DNA from: an uncultured Eubacteriales bacterium
GTDB lineage: Bacteria > Bacillota > Clostridia > Oscillospirales > Oscillospiraceae
Length of the DNA stretch: 22,999 nucleotides
Direction: 5' to 3'
Assembly: GCA_900546415.1 (NCBI GenBank)
Contig: URCY01000027.1
Location: 1 to 22,999 of the forward strand
Under the pieces are notes generated by a model. The model saw only the letters and a program-made list of their open reading frames with translations, made no database searches and was not told the origin of the DNA. Positions 21,001 to 22,999 of the stretch are shown here, one piece after another. The translations under genes and the position numbers were made by a program. How positions within the stretch are numbered: the first letter of the stretch is position 1; each line of letters begins with the position of its first letter.

Positions 21001-22721
21001 AAAAGCATACCGTTCGCCGCGTTTTGTTGCTCATCCGGCCCTACCGCTTCACGGTCGTCGGCAGTCTGCTGCTGGCGCTGGCAAGCGTCGCATCGCAGCT
21101 GCTGATTCCGATCTTCAGCGGCCGGGCCATCGACGCCATGGTCGGCAAGGGGCGCGTCGACCTCGATGCCGTGGCGCTGGCCGTCGCGGCCATCGCGCTC
21201 ATTGCCCTGCTCGGCGCGCTCGCGCAGGATATGCTGGCGCGCTGCAACAACCGCATCACCTTCTCCGTCAGCCGCGACCTGCGCAGCCGCATCAGCAGCA
21301 AGCTCAACCGCCTTCCCCTGTCCTACCTCGACACGCATCCGACCGGCGACACCGTCAGCCGCACCGTGGCAGATGTTGAGGCCTTTGCCGACGGCCTGCT
21401 CATGGGCTTCACGCAGCTGTTCACCGGCGTTCTGACCGTTCTGGCCACGCTGGTCGTGATGCTCGTGCTGAATTGGAGGATCGCGCTGGCCGTCTGTCTG
21501 CTGACGCCGCTTTCGATCTTCATTGCGAAATATATCACCTCACGCACGAGCCGCTTCTTCCGCGCGCAGGCGCGCATCCGCGGTGAGCAGACCGCGCTCA
21601 TCAACGAGCTGATCGAGGGGCAGCGCGTTGTGCGCGCCTTCGGTCATGAGGCGGCCGCTCTTGCCGATTTTGACGCCGTCAACGATCGCTTGGAAAAGGC
21701 CTCCCTGAGCGCGACCTTCTTCTCAAGCCTGACAAATCCGACCACGCGGCTGGCAAATAACCTCGTCTACGCCGTGGTCACGCTCATCAGCGCGCTCAAC
21801 GCGATCGCCGGAGGCATCTCCGTCGGACAGGTCAGCGTGTTTCTGAGCTACGCCTCGCAGTATGCCAAGCCGTTCAACGAGATCAGCGGCGTCGTGACCG
21901 AGCTGCAAAACGCGCTCACATGCGCCGACCGCGTCTTTGAGCTGCTCGATCTGCCCGACGAGCAGCCCGACTGCGCCGATCCCGTCAGCCCGGAGGCGCG
22001 CGGCGCGGTTCGGCTCGACAAGGTCTGCTTCCGTTATGTGCCGGAGCGCCCGCTGATCTCAGACTTCTCCCTAGACGTTCGCCCCGGCCAGCGCATCGCC
22101 ATCGTCGGCCCGACGGGCTGCGGCAAGACCACGCTCATCAACCTGCTGATGCGGTTTTACGACGTGGACAGCGGCGCGATCTCCGTCGACGGCGCAGACA
22201 TCCGCCGCATGACGCGGCACGATCTGCGCGGCCGGTACGGCATGGTGCTTCAGGACACATGGCTGGCGACCGCGACCGTCCGCGAAAACATCACCTACGG
22301 CAAGCCGGACGCCACGGACGCCGAGATCGAAGCTGCCGCGAAGGCAGCGTATGCGCATTCGTTCATCCGGCGTCTGCCTCAGGGCTACGACACGGTCATT
22401 CGCGAAAACGACCTCTCGGCCGGACAGCGCCAGCTGATCTGCATTGCGCGCGCCATGCTCTGCCTGCCGCCGATGCTGATCCTCGACGAGGCGACCTCGT
22501 CGATCGACACGCGCACGGAGCTGAAAATTCAGGCCGCGTTTGCCAAAATGATGGCCGGGCGGACATCCTTCATCGTCGCGCACCGCCTTTCGACCGTCCG
22601 CGAGGCCGACGTGATCCTGGTTATGAAGGACGGGCACATCATCGAAAAGGGCAATCATGCCGAGCTGTTGGCAAGGAACGGCTTCTACGCAACGCTCTAC
22701 AACAGCCAGTTTGCCGGCTGA
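20997..22721 (+). CDS. ABC exporter half-transporter, catalytic partner
   Basis: A 574-residue second subunit of the heterodimeric exporter. Six-helix transmembrane domain, then a nucleotide-binding domain with Walker A GPTGCGKTT (Lys377), Q-loop LQDTWL, Walker B MLILDEATSSID with catalytic Glu498, and switch His529 (AHRLST). Its signature is LSAGQ instead of LSGGQ, which would line up opposite the degenerate Walker site of the first subunit, so one site is consensus and the other degenerate. The start codon overlaps the previous stop (ATGA, 20997-21000), with GGAGG 6 nt upstream, giving coupled translation and likely equal amounts. The frame is open much further upstream (from 20589), but that part overlaps the first subunit and has no family similarity. 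A strong terminator follows at 22773. Confidence 0.95.
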   Translation: MKKHTVRRVLLLIRPYRFTVVGSLLLALASVASQLLIPIFSGRAIDAMVGKGRVDLDAVALAVAAIALIALLGALAQDMLARCNNRITFSVSRDLRSRISSKLNRLPLSYLDTHPTGDTVSRTVADVEAFADGLLMGFTQLFTGVLTVLATLVVMLVLNWRIALAVCLLTPLSIFIAKYITSRTSRFFRAQARIRGEQTALINELIEGQRVVRAFGHEAAALADFDAVNDRLEKASLSATFFSSLTNPTTRLANNLVYAVVTLISALNAIAGGISVGQVSVFLSYASQYAKPFNEISGVVTELQNALTCADRVFELLDLPDEQPDCADPVSPEARGAVRLDKVCFRYVPERPLISDFSLDVRPGQRIAIVGPTGCGKTTLINLLMRFYDVDSGAISVDGADIRRMTRHDLRGRYGMVLQDTWLATATVRENITYGKPDATDAEIEAAAKAAYAHSFIRRLPQGYDTVIRENDLSAGQRQLICIARAMLCLPPMLILDEATSSIDTRTELKIQAAFAKMMAGRTSFIVAHRLSTVREADVILVMKDGHIIEKGNHAELLARNGFYATLYNSQFAG

Positions 22722-22772
22722 GCAAAGCGCTCGCCCTCCGGGCGGCGCTCCGCGAAGCACAAGCGACATGCA

Positions 22773-22816
22773 GCATGGGAGCGGCACACCGCAGCGTGTG
22801 CCGCTCCCATGCCTTT
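22773..22816 (+). terminator. Strong intrinsic terminator after the ABC operon
   Basis: Perfect 17-bp stem, GCATGGGAGCGGCACAC with its complement at 22796-22812, loop of 6 nt, followed by CTTTT. Between it and the stop codon is a weaker imperfect hairpin (about 22729-22752). Confidence 0.9.
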
Positions 22817-22912
22817 TGCAATTTGGGGCATTCCATAAAGTATGAGGCTTTGCATCGCAGGAAGCGCGCGTTTTGTGATTTTGGAAAGGTGACGCGCCGC
22901 AGCGCACAAAGA

Positions 22913-22945
22913 GAAAGGGTGCAGGGAAAATCCCTGCACCCTTTC
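22913..22945. terminator. Hairpin, probable terminator
   Basis: Perfect 15-bp stem GAAAGGGTGCAGGGA / TCCCTGCACCCTTTC with loop AAA. No T-run follows on the plus strand, but the next hairpin begins at once, so the two may act as a unit, perhaps for a minus-strand gene beyond the window. I see no gene between 22817 and the window end. Confidence 0.55.
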
Positions 22946-22975
22946 AGCGTGTCAAAAAGCCTTTTTTGACACGCT
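22946..22975. terminator. Hairpin with A/T tract in the stem, probable terminator
   Basis: Perfect 13-bp stem AGCGTGTCAAAAA / TTTTTGACACGCT with a 4-nt loop, abutting the preceding hairpin without a gap. The A- and T-runs are inside the stem rather than after it. Confidence 0.5.
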
Positions 22976-22999
22976 GGCAGACTGCAAAAATGTTCGGAA

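Noticed and set aside
22697..22939. Minus-strand ORF of 80 codons at the window end
   Set aside because: Covers terminator hairpins, has no ribosome binding site or recognisable sequence.

Overview
The window is GC-rich, densely coded Gram-positive DNA. The gene families (GerMN lipoprotein, DacF-type carboxypeptidase, family-4 uracil-DNA glycosylase, SLH and BspA-type LRR surface proteins, heterodimeric ABC exporter), AGGAGG-type ribosome binding sites and sigma-A-like promoters suggest a high-GC Clostridia member, probably Oscillospirales and gut-associated. That placement is inferred from gene content; no rRNA or other phylogenetic marker is present. I saw no tRNA, rRNA, CRISPR array or prophage.

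Layout. (1) 76-3838, minus strand: an overlapping operon of a short ComEA-like HhH protein, an OmpR-type response regulator, its sensor kinase and a double-GerMN lipoprotein. (2) 3858-9770, plus strand: a consensus promoter, then D,D-carboxypeptidase, uracil-DNA glycosylase, tRNA-dihydrouridine synthase, ECF sigma factor and zinc-finger anti-sigma factor, followed by a leader with a duplicated 49-bp block and an ornithine-cyclodeaminase-like (TIGR00300-type) enzyme. (3) 9893-16134: a large secreted LRR/Ig-like/SLH protein (minus), divergent from a sensor kinase without a partner regulator (plus), which is followed by a second, membrane-anchored LRR protein. (4) 16135-19275: a MATE transporter convergent with a LysR regulator, separated by a bidirectional terminator; about 530 bp without a gene precede the MATE gene. 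(5) 19276-22721: a two-gene heterodimeric ABC exporter, then a cluster of hairpins to the window end.

How they may work together. The first operon and the divergent carboxypeptidase look like envelope sensing and cell-wall maintenance. The sigma/anti-sigma pair is a second envelope-type regulatory module. The kinase between the two LRR proteins probably belongs to a surface-protein module, because both LRR genes have similar promoter-proximal sequence. MATE and the ABC pair are export functions.

Main unusual features: a MITE-like element of about 160 bp with 19-bp terminal inverted repeats (two complete copies, one copy cut by the window edge, one isolated end), one copy of which appears to create a promoter for the ABC operon at its junction; an ECF sigma gene with no ATG/GTG/TTG start in the expected place; a tandem 49-bp leader duplication in which each unit holds an 8-codon mini-ORF; and a tandem 21-bp duplication of the ribosome binding site and start codon of the SLH/LRR gene.
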